Assembly (NCBI GenBank): GCA_018303445.1
Contig: JAGVYE010000047.1
Coordinates: 1 to 49,614, forward strand
DNA length: 49,614 nucleotides
From: Candidatus Woesearchaeota archaeon
Lineage (GTDB): Archaea; Nanobdellota; Nanobdellia; Woesearchaeales; GW2011-AR9
Direction of reading: 5' to 3'
Of the stretch, positions 6,877 to 16,728 are shown piece by piece. How positions within the stretch are numbered: position 1 is the first letter of the stretch; every line of letters starts with the position of its first letter. The notes below the pieces were generated by a model. That model ran no database searches. It was given only the letters and a program-made list of their open reading frames with translations, and was not told the origin of the DNA. The position numbers and the translations under genes were made by a program.

Positions 6877-9158
6877 TGAATAAAGCAATCATAATAGTTA
6901 CCGTTTGGCTGCTTTTGGCAAGCAGCGCACTGGGAGAAAAACATGCTGCTGAGCCCAGCCTAAATAATCCTAATAGTTGGACTGCTGATTTCGTGCTAAA
7001 AAACCCCGCAGTTTACCAAACCAATCCAGAAATGGTTATAGATAGATTCCCTCAAGAAGCAAAGAATTATTTCTCTAGCTCAAGTAATGCCGCTTCAAAT
7101 CCTCAAGCGTATGGTTTGTTAATCGGAAAATATCCTGAAGAAATCCTTAGATATCCAGCGTCATATGAAACGGCAATATCTACTGATATTAGTGTGCTTA
7201 ACAATAACAAGGATACTTTTCTAGCTTACGCTCAATCACAAGGATTAATCCTTGAGCTTGATGAATTCGAAATTATCGGAGCTTTTAACCGCTTTTCTAA
7301 TGGAAATTTTGTAACTAAGGGTGATTCCTCTCTTTCTTTTACAATAGACCAGTTGAAAAAGTTGAAAGCTGATGGAAATTCTAATTTTAACATTGAAAGC
7401 GATGGTTCACTCACCTTCTCAAGGGAGGGAGAAAAATATGGTATACATGGAACCATGACTTTGAATGAGCAAGGTAAAGTTACCTTAACTAAGGGAAGTT
7501 TACAACACCCAGTTTTTTCTGAAAAGATAGATATTAAGGAAGAATGTGTGGGCTGCTCTATAATGCTGAATGCCGATGGAACTGCTCAAGTAAAAGGAAA
7601 AAACTTTTTTTTACCAAATGGGGAGATATTAATCCAAGGAGAAACGGTGTTGCATTCACCAGCACATTATACCTTTCTAGATGGTTCTTCCTTTTCAACA
7701 CCAGAAAAAGGCAGTTTTTCCGTCAAGATAGACACGGATTATTTTACTGACAATATTGATCATAGCGGTAATGAACAAAGTTATATTCAATCTTATTTTG
7801 CCATTACTCTTGATAGAGTTCCAGAAGATGTCCATAAGCCCGTTATATTTGCAAGAAGATTAATTGTCGTGCCAAGGGAAGAAAATAGTATAGAAGCAGT
7901 CCTATCCACAGACCATGCCTATACCAATCTGGACCTAAACTCACTCCAAGGAAAGGTCAACATCGTGGAAGAGACCGATACCGGTAGCATAGTCATACAG
8001 GCTTCTCACGGCGAGGTGTTGATGCAAGGGAACATGGAAAATTCAGCCTTGGCAGCGATAACCAATACCGAAGGAAACGGAAATATCCTGCAGATAAAAT
8101 CGTACCCTGGAGAAAAAGAAGTATATTCCTGTCCACTATCATCAGGCAGCTCTGCCACCGGTTCTGCCATTACCGGAGCTGTAGCGGTAGGAAGTCGGTG
8201 TACGGTAACAGTTATTCTTTCTGATAAGTATAACAAACAAATTGTTGACGTTCTTGGAAAGGATGCGAAAAAAGTGACAGAACTCCTTACTGGTAATTTG
8301 GAACGAGAGTTTTTACGGGTTGCCGAGCGTAAGTATGGAGCAAGAGTCAAAGACCTCAGAATCAGGTTTGTTCTTCCCGAGGAGTTGCCAGAGCAGGTTG
8401 CTGCTTTTGTTAAAAGCGACGTAGAGCTACGGGGAGGAGTAACCTACCAAACTCCAGGGGTTATGTATTTTAATATAGAAGATATAGATCCAGAGTTCGC
8501 AACCTTCGGCAGATTGTTTAACAATGATGAAGCTGAAGAAACTTTTACCCATGAATATGCACATATTATATTTAACCAAGGGCATCCCGCTATTACCCGC
8601 GACACAAGAGGGGTATCTGAACAAGAATATACTGTTCTTTCGAATAAAATTAAGGCTGAGCTGGGATTTACTGACGAAAGCTTAAATGATAAAAGAAACG
8701 ATGATTTATTTTTGTTACGTGCAACACAGGAAATGGAGAAAATTGCGCGCTCCGGAGGAGATAAACTGCGTTTAGAGATTGAAGATCTTATTCAAGATGG
8801 AAGACGAGAGCTCGCTCCAACTGAAGATTATACTGAATGGGAGACTTACAGCACTGCGCATGCAGGCTGCTATCGTGCATATATGTGTTCCGATCCAGAC
8901 GAATATATAGCAGAGATGGCTAAATTTGTGAGGCATAAACCGGAACTGGTGGCGATGAGCATTCAACAAGGCTCTCGATTTTACAAATCTACCCCCTATT
9001 TAAGTTCTCGCCAGAATTATGATCCACGATTCAAGGAGGGTTTGGAAATTGCACGCAAGACGGAAGTCATTACAGAACAAGAATACAACAAAGTTATAAG
9101 CTTATCAAAACAAAAGAAAATACCTTGCAATTATTGTGATAAATATGTAGTTGATTAA
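6876..9158 (+). CDS. Exported zinc metalloprotease-like protein (HEYAH), 760 aa
   Basis: A signal peptide of about 20 residues (ending SSALG) is followed by a long beta-rich region, about residues 110-440, with repeated glycine/aspartate turn patterns. A gluzincin-like domain comes next: HEYAH at residues 559-563, and a downstream EYIAEMA helix (E676/E680) that could give the third zinc ligand. One likely disulfide region is seen near CYRAYMC, and a C-terminal CNYC pair. The protein is probably secreted or surface bound, coupled to the upstream pilin-like gene by a one-base overlap. The beta region may bind carbohydrate or other surface polymers; that part is guesswork. No named peptidase family recognised. 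Confidence 0.65.
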   Translation: MNKAIIIVTVWLLLASSALGEKHAAEPSLNNPNSWTADFVLKNPAVYQTNPEMVIDRFPQEAKNYFSSSSNAASNPQAYGLLIGKYPEEILRYPASYETAISTDISVLNNNKDTFLAYAQSQGLILELDEFEIIGAFNRFSNGNFVTKGDSSLSFTIDQLKKLKADGNSNFNIESDGSLTFSREGEKYGIHGTMTLNEQGKVTLTKGSLQHPVFSEKIDIKEECVGCSIMLNADGTAQVKGKNFFLPNGEILIQGETVLHSPAHYTFLDGSSFSTPEKGSFSVKIDTDYFTDNIDHSGNEQSYIQSYFAITLDRVPEDVHKPVIFARRLIVVPREENSIEAVLSTDHAYTNLDLNSLQGKVNIVEETDTGSIVIQASHGEVLMQGNMENSALAAITNTEGNGNILQIKSYPGEKEVYSCPLSSGSSATGSAITGAVAVGSRCTVTVILSDKYNKQIVDVLGKDAKKVTELLTGNLEREFLRVAERKYGARVKDLRIRFVLPEELPEQVAAFVKSDVELRGGVTYQTPGVMYFNIEDIDPEFATFGRLFNNDEAEETFTHEYAHIIFNQGHPAITRDTRGVSEQEYTVLSNKIKAELGFTDESLNDKRNDDLFLLRATQEMEKIARSGGDKLRLEIEDLIQDGRRELAPTEDYTEWETYSTAHAGCYRAYMCSDPDEYIAEMAKFVRHKPELVAMSIQQGSRFYKSTPYLSSRQNYDPRFKEGLEIARKTEVITEQEYNKVISLSKQKKIPCNYCDKYVVD

Positions 9159-9299
9159 ATACTATTCCACCAACATTAACTGCCTCCAGCCAGAAAATTC
9201 TGCCGGCAATTATGATAATGAAAAATAAAATAAGTTAATCGCCATCTTATATCTAAGATCGAGTTTACTTTAAAAAGCTTTACATTTCTTTAACGGCAG

Positions 9300-9578
9300 C
9301 TAAAAAAATTCGACTTTAGGAATTTCTTCTTTCTTTTGAAGCGTATTTTGCTTTGTTAAGCTTAGAAAGGAACTAAAATCGGGAGCGCGGTCAGGAACTT
9401 CTTTTTCTTCTGGAGAAGAAGAGTCGTTAAACATGCTCATTAACGGAGCGGTGTCGACATTTTCGGTTGAAAAGGAGGAAGCGGAATGGCCTTTACGCTG
9501 AAGAATATCGCCTAGAACTTGAAAAACACGCTTAATGTCTTCAGAAGAATCTTCCTTTGTGTCAATGGTAACTTTCAT
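9300..9578 (-). CDS. Small conserved-type hypothetical protein, 92 aa
   Basis: ATG at 9578, preceded by GGTGAAG. The N-terminal third (MKVTIDTKEDSSEDIKRVFQVLGDIL) reads as a strand plus amphipathic helix. The rest is low-complexity, Ser/Pro/Glu rich and probably disordered, ending in PKVEFF. Similar MKVTIDTKED-type small proteins occur in DPANN genomes, from memory. It is divergent from the purine genes and could be a binding partner of some larger machine; function unknown. Confidence 0.6.
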   Translation of the reverse strand: MKVTIDTKEDSSEDIKRVFQVLGDILQRKGHSASSFSTENVDTAPLMSMFNDSSSPEEKEVPDRAPDFSSFLSLTKQNTLQKKEEIPKVEFF

Positions 9579-9687
9579 CTCTTCACCTATTCATTTTGGG
9601 AGAAAGAAGGAGTTTATAATATTTACTGTAACCTTTGTACTGAATGATATAAATCTATTTAAAGAGATTTTCTCTTTTTGCATTTTC

Positions 9688-10662
9688 ATGGAAATTCGCA
9701 TGATCTTTGGCTCTGATAGTGATCAAGGAAAAATTTTACCTGGTCTTCTTGAGTTTAGTAAAGAACATCCAGATATTTCTCTGGTAATACAGTATGCTTC
9801 GGCAGATAATACTCCTGATAAGGTTCGACGTCTTGCCTTAAAGTGGTATGGCGACCCCGACATGGGAAGTGGGAATTATCACCAGCGAGAACCAATAGCA
9901 TTTATCAGTGGAGCAGGCATGAGTAATGCTCTGACGGGGGCGGTGAAAGGATATGCAAGAATGGATGATTTAGTTATCGGAGTATCTATCGGAGATTCTG
10001 TAACGCAAGGACTGAGTGCTGTTCTTTCCACGTGTGAAAAGCCGCCGAGAAATCCGGTGTTAACGGTTCCTTTAAATGGAACGTATGCGGCGGCAAATAT
10101 TGCCAAGAGGTTTATGGAAGGGGAAGGAAGATATACTAAAGTTGTTGTCGCCATGGATGAGAGTAATGTGTTAATAGGCCTAGAATTCAGAAATGAGGTA
10201 GGAAACGTACTTTCTCATTATGATCTCCCCTATCTTGTTCTCCCTAGTTCAAAAATCTCAGCTGATGATCTTGTGGTCACTCCATTTAGTGCAGGAAAGG
10301 TTGATTTAAGTTCCCTGCTCTTTATTGATACAAAACTTCAGATGGGAAAAGGAGTGCAGATTGCGGTGAAGGATTCTCTTCCTCTCGTGGAATTAGAAGC
10401 TGAAGATAGGTCAGATGATGCCTTTGCAGAACAAGATGTTTTGGAATACTTGACTTATTTTAAAGGAAATTTTAAGGCAACAGGATACGTAACTGCTGGA
10501 CAGCCTGTCAATGCCATGATTGTTGCCGCGCAAATGATGAGAAGTAAAGACGTTCTTGAGAGAGTTGAAAAGGAAAAAAAAGAAAAAGCCAAGAAGTTAG
10601 GCTGCCACCCAGGGTTTGTTGTTAAGGAAGGAAATATTATTATTGGCGGTGAGCAAAGATGA
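9688..10662 (+). CDS. purE: PurE-like phosphoribosylaminoimidazole carboxylase/mutase with C-terminal extension
   Basis: 324 residues from the ATG at 9688 (MEIRMIFGSDSD). The frame is open further upstream, but a TTTAAAG TATA-like site near 9655-9661 lies about 30 nt ahead of this ATG and the PurE fold begins here. PurE signatures: GSDSD near residues 8-12, SADNTPDKVRRLA in place of the usual SAHRTP, FISGAGMSNALTG, and VPLNGTYAAANIAKRF. The enzyme carboxylates AIR or rearranges N5-CAIR to CAIR. The last 150 residues or so are beyond normal PurE length (about 160) and unfamiliar, ending in a Lys/Glu-rich helix. Its stop overlaps purC by 4 bases (ATGA). The change of the substrate His in SAHR to Asp is noted. 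Confidence 0.75.
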   Translation: MEIRMIFGSDSDQGKILPGLLEFSKEHPDISLVIQYASADNTPDKVRRLALKWYGDPDMGSGNYHQREPIAFISGAGMSNALTGAVKGYARMDDLVIGVSIGDSVTQGLSAVLSTCEKPPRNPVLTVPLNGTYAAANIAKRFMEGEGRYTKVVVAMDESNVLIGLEFRNEVGNVLSHYDLPYLVLPSSKISADDLVVTPFSAGKVDLSSLLFIDTKLQMGKGVQIAVKDSLPLVELEAEDRSDDAFAEQDVLEYLTYFKGNFKATGYVTAGQPVNAMIVAAQMMRSKDVLERVEKEKKEKAKKLGCHPGFVVKEGNIIIGGEQR

Positions 10663-11804
10663 AGTATCTACGAACAGTAGAAAATGATACCAGTGTGAAG
10701 ACTATCGGGGTTACACAAGAACCTACACCCAGAAAACCAGGTTTAGCTGATTTTACCTATCGTCCTGTTTTTTCCGTTTTTGATTTTGGAACCATTACGC
10801 CAGATGTTTCGTTAGATAATACTACGGTCTGTTTAATGGCCGGGTTTAATTTTGAATTGTTGAGAGAAGCAGGAATTGAAAGCCATTATCAAGGATTAGT
10901 TAATGAAAAGGGACAATTATTGACGGCCAATACGGCAATAGGGAGTCAATATGCTCCGAGAACCATGAGAGTGCGATTTGTGAATAGGGTGAAGCCAGAA
11001 TTTGTTAACGGAAAATGGAATTATGGTAATTTTGCCGCACGAACCGTTACTAATTATGTCCAGCCGATCGAGTTTATATCACGAAATTCTTTGCCAGCAA
11101 GTTCTTCCGTATGGAAGCGGGTAAGGAAAGGGGAAATAACACTGCAAGATTTAGGATTGCCGGAAGGATTTAAGCCTGGAGATGAAATTCCTGAAGCGTT
11201 GCGCCCCCTTCTTGATTATAGTACCAAGTTTGAACCTGAAGACAGATATCTGAAGCCGGAAGAAGCACAAGCACTGATGTATTTGAGCACAGAAAGATTT
11301 AACGGTATTAACGAAACAACGAGAAAAGCCAGCAAGGTCATGACTGATTATGCTAGGAGCAGAGGATTTGCGAGAGAAGATGGAAAAGTAGAATATGTCG
11401 TAATTCTTGATAAAGATGACCAAGTCCAGGATGTTCTTGGCGATGTTGTCTGTACGTGGCATGAAGATAGATTAACGTGGAAAGGCTTAGCCATCAGCAA
11501 GCAGCTTATCCGCGACGAAGTAAAAAGAGTAAATCCACAATGGTATGGTGAAATTGAGCGTGCGAAGAAACAAGCCAAAGAAGAAGGTCATTCTGATTTC
11601 AGAAAATTAATGGATCCGTCCATTGAATATGTTTCTCCTTCAGACGCCTTTTTCAGCGCCATCAACTATTTATTCGAAGCCGCGACAAATCAGTGGGTTG
11701 GTTCGAGAGTCTATCATACTTCAATGAGAGATTCTCTTGAGGATGCCGTTGATCAGGCATTAGAACTGTTAAAGAAAACACAGACGCCAATAGTTGATTA
11801 TTGA
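10659..11804 (+). CDS. purC: SAICAR synthetase (PurC), divergent long form
   Basis: 381 residues; longer than the usual 240-300. The fold is recognised from VFSVFDFGTITPDVS near residue 40 (the usual D-R-x-S-x-F-D-x-G type segment), LLREAGIESHYQGLV, the RVRFVNRV strand, and an EYVVILDKDDQVQDVLGD stretch resembling the metal/substrate Asp region. The reaction joins aspartate to CAIR using ATP. It sits between purE and purB with a 4-base overlap upstream and 33 nt downstream, so the three form one operon covering CAIR formation to AICAR. Assignment leans on context as well as motifs. Confidence 0.7.
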   Translation: MKYLRTVENDTSVKTIGVTQEPTPRKPGLADFTYRPVFSVFDFGTITPDVSLDNTTVCLMAGFNFELLREAGIESHYQGLVNEKGQLLTANTAIGSQYAPRTMRVRFVNRVKPEFVNGKWNYGNFAARTVTNYVQPIEFISRNSLPASSSVWKRVRKGEITLQDLGLPEGFKPGDEIPEALRPLLDYSTKFEPEDRYLKPEEAQALMYLSTERFNGINETTRKASKVMTDYARSRGFAREDGKVEYVVILDKDDQVQDVLGDVVCTWHEDRLTWKGLAISKQLIRDEVKRVNPQWYGEIERAKKQAKEEGHSDFRKLMDPSIEYVSPSDAFFSAINYLFEAATNQWVGSRVYHTSMRDSLEDAVDQALELLKKTQTPIVDY

Positions 11805-11837
11805 ATATAATTAATGAATTATTTAGAAATTTAAAAA

Positions 11838-13292
11838 ATGACTTCGGAACTCTCTACTAAACCAAAGCGCCGCTTCCCAGAAGGATATAAACCAAATACC
11901 ACTGATCTTACAGCAGGAAGATACGGCACTCAGGAAATGGGGATAATATGGGGTGCAGAACGAACTATGCACTATCAGTTACTGGTCCAAGGACAGGCGG
12001 CTTTAACCTTAAGCGAGATGCATGCGGATATTCTTCCTCGTGAAATTGCTGACGAGATTGCTTCTAAAGCGACATTAGAACATGTTTCATCAGCGAGAAT
12101 TCGAGAACTGGAGGAAAAAACAGAGCACGATATTATTGCTCTCAACATGGCCTTAGAAGAAGTGGTGAGTGAGGCGGCAAAACCACACATCAATAAAGCT
12201 AAGACCAGCGCGGATACAACACAACCAGCACGTGCTCTGCAATTAAAAGCAGCGCTGGAAGTTATCATTGATTCTCTGGAAAATTTGCGAGATATTACGA
12301 TTGAAAGGGCTGTGGCCTGGAAAGAGATTCCTCACATGGATACAACTCATTTAATTGATGCCCTGCCCACAGTTGCGGGAAGACCTTTTGCTTTCTATGC
12401 CGAAATGTTGCAAAAAGGCCTAGACTTCCTGAAATTTGTTTATCAAAATTCTCTGATGGGAAAATGGGCCGATGCCACGGGAAATCATCATGGAGCAACT
12501 GTATTAGGAATTCATGGACAAAAATTAGAAGAAGCATATTGTAAAAATTTAGGAATTGGACATATGGTGGCTTCCGCGCAAATTCCTGGTTTAGAATTTG
12601 AAGCGCAGATTATTTGCGCTTTAGCCGGTGTCGCAGAGACCGTGGGCAATATCGGTCGTTATCTTCGAATGCATAAAGGAAGTGATGCCCACTTATTTTT
12701 AGATCTTAATCCTAAAAAGAAAAAAGGTTCTGCAGCTATGCCTCACAAAGATCTGCGGGGAGGGAATCCTACGGCAGAGGAACAAGCAGAATCGATGTGC
12801 CGCCTTATGCGAGGATATGCGAGTGCAGCACTCTCAAATTGTGAAATGGATTATGGAAGAGATTTGACCGCCTCAGCAAACATGAGAATTATCTTAGAAT
12901 CAGGATTTAAATGTTTGGATCATTCCGTGCGGCAAATGGCAGCAGCAGTATATTATTTAGGAATTGATGAACAGCGAGCGAGAGAGCGCATAGAGCGTAC
13001 TTTTGGCATCACAACTTCAAGTCGAGTGCTGCAATATATTACGGATTCGAGAACTACGGCAAATCCGTTGCCACGAAGTACGGCCCACGATTTATTAGGT
13101 GTGCTGGCAACAAAAGCATGGAATGGGAAAAGGGATTTTAGTGAGGTGTTATTACAAAATGGGGAGATAAATTCACGAATAGATGAAACGAAAATAGGTG
13201 AACTAGCGAATCCTTCTACTTATATTGGGGAAAGTAAAAGAATTATTACCATGATTTTTCTGACCTATTATCAAAAAAAGACATTAAAGTAA
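11838..13292 (+). CDS. purB: Adenylosuccinate lyase
   Basis: 484 residues of the fumarase/aspartase superfamily. The signature loop reads KGSAAMPHKDLRGGNPTAEE near residue 297, with the Ser-Met-Pro-x-Lys core and a short insertion. TQPARALQLKAAL and the GNHHGATVLG segment supply the usual first and second conserved regions. The enzyme cleaves SAICAR to AICAR and also adenylosuccinate to AMP, so it would serve purine salvage even if the rest of the de novo pathway is absent. Last gene of the purECB cluster. Confidence 0.85.
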   Translation: MTSELSTKPKRRFPEGYKPNTTDLTAGRYGTQEMGIIWGAERTMHYQLLVQGQAALTLSEMHADILPREIADEIASKATLEHVSSARIRELEEKTEHDIIALNMALEEVVSEAAKPHINKAKTSADTTQPARALQLKAALEVIIDSLENLRDITIERAVAWKEIPHMDTTHLIDALPTVAGRPFAFYAEMLQKGLDFLKFVYQNSLMGKWADATGNHHGATVLGIHGQKLEEAYCKNLGIGHMVASAQIPGLEFEAQIICALAGVAETVGNIGRYLRMHKGSDAHLFLDLNPKKKKGSAAMPHKDLRGGNPTAEEQAESMCRLMRGYASAALSNCEMDYGRDLTASANMRIILESGFKCLDHSVRQMAAAVYYLGIDEQRARERIERTFGITTSSRVLQYITDSRTTANPLPRSTAHDLLGVLATKAWNGKRDFSEVLLQNGEINSRIDETKIGELANPSTYIGESKRIITMIFLTYYQKKTLK

Positions 13293-13362
13293 GTGTTCAT
13301 CTTTATAATAATTCTTTTGACGATCATTTCTAAATAATCTGACAGAACCATGTAAACTCCTT

Positions 13363-14166
13363 TCATTTCACAACGTGTATTTCTGCCGTTCTTGTTTTGA
13401 AATTAGAAGGCATCTCTCCGATTTTTCGTTGAAAATGGGTTTGTAACCAGTCAGCTTCCGCGGCTTCTGCGTAAAAGTATTCTTTCCCATCAAAATGGTA
13501 AAAATCGCCTTTAAAATTACCATAAACGCCTAAAGCAACATGACCGCCATTTTCTCCCTCTAGCGGTGGAAAGTAGAGTAATGCTACTTCAATTCCTATT
13601 GATTTCATTAATGCTGCCGCTAATATTGCGGCATCTTCACAGTCTCCATTACGTTCTACCATAGTTTCAATGGGATATCTGACATAATCTCTATCTTTTT
13701 CAATACTGTTATCATAAACATGTGTTCGGTGTACAAAGTCAAGCAATAACTGTGCTTTCTCCTCGAGAGACTTTGCATCCTTGGTCATAAATTCAGCATA
13801 TGTTTTAATGGTTTGATTATAATATGTAACCCAGTTAACTAAATCAGTCTGATATTTTCTTCTGTGCGGCTTTTGTTTAAATCTAAAGTATTCCTGTGTT
13901 GAAACTGGCAATTTGTAGCTTTTGCCGCCGATTTCATCAACATAAACCATAATGAAGGCTTCGTCTCTGGCTATATTTTCAGGAAGGGAATTCGCCATTG
14001 AATCCAAAGGTGATTTACCAATGACTTCTGCATTCACTATATTACCGGACTGGTTTCTTTGTAATTCTTCTTCAAGCTGTTGAACTCTAAAAAGATGATA
14101 AGCGATGCTTCCAGCTGCTAAACTTCCAACAAAGAGGCTTCCCATGACCAATCGCTGTAATCCCAT
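13363..14166 (-). CDS. Membrane-anchored transglutaminase-like cysteine protease
   Basis: 267 residues from the ATG at 14166; an in-frame TTG at 14175 is the alternative. One N-terminal membrane segment (VMGSLFVGSLAAGSIAYHLF) is followed by a predicted outer region. The transglutaminase-like core is seen in order: LLDFVHRTHVYDN, ERNGDCEDAAILAAALMKSIG with the likely nucleophile Cys, GGHVALGVYG with the His, and a YFYAEAAE strand that may give the acidic third residue. Bacterial and archaeal members are usually cell-surface proteases or amidases. It follows mutS by 26 nt on the same strand. Confidence 0.75.
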   Translation of the reverse strand: MGLQRLVMGSLFVGSLAAGSIAYHLFRVQQLEEELQRNQSGNIVNAEVIGKSPLDSMANSLPENIARDEAFIMVYVDEIGGKSYKLPVSTQEYFRFKQKPHRRKYQTDLVNWVTYYNQTIKTYAEFMTKDAKSLEEKAQLLLDFVHRTHVYDNSIEKDRDYVRYPIETMVERNGDCEDAAILAAALMKSIGIEVALLYFPPLEGENGGHVALGVYGNFKGDFYHFDGKEYFYAEAAEADWLQTHFQRKIGEMPSNFKTRTAEIHVVK

Positions 14167-14192
14167 TTCAGGCAACTCTGCAAAGGATCTTT

Positions 14193-16703
14193 TTAAATCT
14201 TCTTTCTTCCAAATTCTTCCAGCCCTTTCTGTTCTTGTAATCGTTTCACTTTCATCTTCCGCATCATCTCATCATCTTTTTCTAGAATGGACTGAATCTC
14301 CTGTGCTCGGGCAATGATTTCTTCTGGAACGCCCGCCAATTTGGCGACCTGAATTCCATAACTCTGATCTGTTCCCCCTTCTACTAATTTGTGCAAAAAT
14401 ATTAACTCTCCCTGGACTTCTTTAACGGCAATGTTATAATTCTTAATTCTGGAACATTTTTCTGCCAGCTTATTTAGAACATGATAATGAGTGGCGAATA
14501 ACGTCTTCGCTTTCACTTTATGATGGAGATGCTCCGCCACGCTCCAGGCAATGGAAACACCATCAAAAGTTGATGTTCCCCGGCCAATTTCATCAAGAAC
14601 GATTAAACTATTTTCAGTAGCATTATGTAAAATGTTGGCTGTTTCATTCATTTCCACGAGAAAAGTTGATTGTCCAGAAGAAAGGTCATCATGAGCACCA
14701 ACTCTCGTAAAAATTCTATCAACAAGGCTAAGGACACATTCTTCTGCCGGCACAAAACTCCCGATCTGGGCCATAAGAACAATCAGTGCGGTTTGCCTCA
14801 TGATCGTACTCTTTCCAGCCATATTCGGGCCGGTAATCACCATCATTTCCCCGGGATAAAGAATAAGGTCATTAGCGATAAATTGTTTTTCTGTTTTCTC
14901 GACGATCGGATGTCTTCCTTTTCGAATCTGGATGATGCTTTCTTCTACGAAGCGCGGTTTGCAGTACTCATTTTCCAGAGCTACTTTTGACAGCGAGCAC
15001 AAGACATCGAGTACCGCCAGATGAAAGGCCGTATTTTGTATCTCTTCTGTTTTTTCTGCTATTTTTTGCAAAATTTCCTGAAAGAGAGTGTATTCCAACT
15101 CCTGAATTTTCTCTTCTGCCCCCAGAATTTTTTCTTCTTCAATTTTCAATTCTTCTGTGATATACCGTTCGGCCGTCGCCGTAGTTTGTTTTCGTATATA
15201 TCCTTCCGGCACACGGTGAAGGTTCTTTTTCGTTATTTCTATAAAGTACCCAAAAACATGATTATAGGAAATACGTAAGTTTGGAATTCCCGTTTTTTTC
15301 TTTTCTTCTTCTTCTAATTTCTGTAAATAATGTTTACTCCCTGTTTTAAGGGCGTATAATTCATTCAATTCCAGATGAAAAGAAGTTTTAAAAATCCCCC
15401 CTTCCCTTGTTGTCACGGGCGCATCTTCATGAATGGCTTCTTCTAAAAGAGCGGCCAGCTCTTCCATGGCACTTATCGTAGAAATTTTTTTCAACAAACT
15501 GCTCTCCTGAAAACTCTGTGCTTTCTCTTTGATGAAAGGGACTTTTTGTAAGGACTGTTTTAGAGATAATACTTCTCTAGGGGTAGCTGTACCATAGGTA
15601 ACGCGACTCAGCACTCTTTCTAAATCAGATACTTCTTTTAAAAAGCCGCTCAATTCCTCTCTCGTAATGATTTTCTTGCTGAGAAGTTCAATTGCCTCGA
15701 GTCGTTGTTGAATTAATTCTCTTTGCAGAAGCGGCGCTTTCACCCACTTTTTTAACAAACGGCTCCCCATGGCAGTGATAGTTTTATCCAAAATACTCAG
15801 CAGCGTTCCCTGATGGGAACCATCTTTCATATTATGAATTAATTCCAGATTGCGGAACGTGCTGCTGTCTAGCATCATGGTCTGATTATTACTAGTGAGA
15901 AAAATTTTTTTAAGATGAGCTAACGTTGTTTTCTGCGTTGCTTGCAAGTAATGCAATAGACCTCCACAAACGGCTATGCTCCCTGGTTTGTCTTCCAATC
16001 CAAAAGCATCGAGAGACTTAACGTTGAAATGATTACAGAGAATTTCCCGCCCTTTCTCCTGACGGAAAAAATAATCTTCTTTCGTGGTAAGAAAACAGCC
16101 CTTTCTTTGGATCATTTCCAGTAATTCTTGATTAACTTTCAGACTTTCGGGAATTATACATTCTCTAGGAAGAAGACGCGACATCTCGTGAAGTAAAGGC
16201 GGTGCACTTGAATAATTAGCGGTAAAGAATTCTCCGGTTGAAACGTCACAAAAAGCGGCGGCAATTTCTTCTCCTCTCGTCGTCAGCCCCATAATATAAT
16301 TATTTTCTTTTTCATCCAGCATCGAAGATTCAATCACCGTTCCGGGAGTAACAATTCTTACCAGACCCCTTTTTACCAGACCTTTGGATTTTTTGGGATC
16401 TTCCAATTGCTCGATAATTGCTATTTTATGCCCTTTTTTGATAAGCCGTCCCAAATAAACATCCAGAGCATGGAAAGGAACGCCAGCAAGAGGGGCTCGT
16501 TTTTCTCCCGTTCCCCGCGCCGTTAACGTAATCTCTAATTCCCGTGCTGCGGTAATCGCATCTTCGTAAAACATTTCATAAAAATCACCCATCCGGAGCA
16601 TGATCAGGCAGTCAGGATTGGCTCGTTTCGCTTCCTGATACTGTAACATGCCAGGAGTTAGATTTTTTGGATCAATGTTCAGAACGCTCCTTGTTTCTGC
16701 CAC
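14193..16703 (-). CDS. mutS: DNA mismatch repair protein MutS
   Basis: 836 residues, normal MutS1 length, with a GTG start at 16703 and no better start nearby. The mismatch-contact Phe-x-Glu is present as MGDFYEMFYED near residue 40. Then come the connector, lever and clamp domains, the ATPase P-loop GPNMAGKST, the Walker B LIVLDEIGRGTSTFDG and the ATHYH switch. MutS1 binds mispairs and passes the signal to MutL; no mutL is in this window. MutS1 is patchy in archaea and usually explained by transfer from bacteria. The stop is close to the transglutaminase-like gene, which may be co-transcribed. Confidence 0.95.
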   Translation of the reverse strand: MAETRSVLNIDPKNLTPGMLQYQEAKRANPDCLIMLRMGDFYEMFYEDAITAARELEITLTARGTGEKRAPLAGVPFHALDVYLGRLIKKGHKIAIIEQLEDPKKSKGLVKRGLVRIVTPGTVIESSMLDEKENNYIMGLTTRGEEIAAAFCDVSTGEFFTANYSSAPPLLHEMSRLLPRECIIPESLKVNQELLEMIQRKGCFLTTKEDYFFRQEKGREILCNHFNVKSLDAFGLEDKPGSIAVCGGLLHYLQATQKTTLAHLKKIFLTSNNQTMMLDSSTFRNLELIHNMKDGSHQGTLLSILDKTITAMGSRLLKKWVKAPLLQRELIQQRLEAIELLSKKIITREELSGFLKEVSDLERVLSRVTYGTATPREVLSLKQSLQKVPFIKEKAQSFQESSLLKKISTISAMEELAALLEEAIHEDAPVTTREGGIFKTSFHLELNELYALKTGSKHYLQKLEEEEKKKTGIPNLRISYNHVFGYFIEITKKNLHRVPEGYIRKQTTATAERYITEELKIEEEKILGAEEKIQELEYTLFQEILQKIAEKTEEIQNTAFHLAVLDVLCSLSKVALENEYCKPRFVEESIIQIRKGRHPIVEKTEKQFIANDLILYPGEMMVITGPNMAGKSTIMRQTALIVLMAQIGSFVPAEECVLSLVDRIFTRVGAHDDLSSGQSTFLVEMNETANILHNATENSLIVLDEIGRGTSTFDGVSIAWSVAEHLHHKVKAKTLFATHYHVLNKLAEKCSRIKNYNIAVKEVQGELIFLHKLVEGGTDQSYGIQVAKLAGVPEEIIARAQEIQSILEKDDEMMRKMKVKRLQEQKGLEEFGRKKI

Positions 16704-16728
16704 CTTCTGCTAAGAAAAAAAGGTGTTT

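Noticed and set aside
9535-9687. N-terminal extension of the PurE-like protein
   Set aside because: The extra 51 residues are antisense to the divergent 92-aa gene, look non-conserved, and the TATA-like site is spaced for the ATG at 9688.
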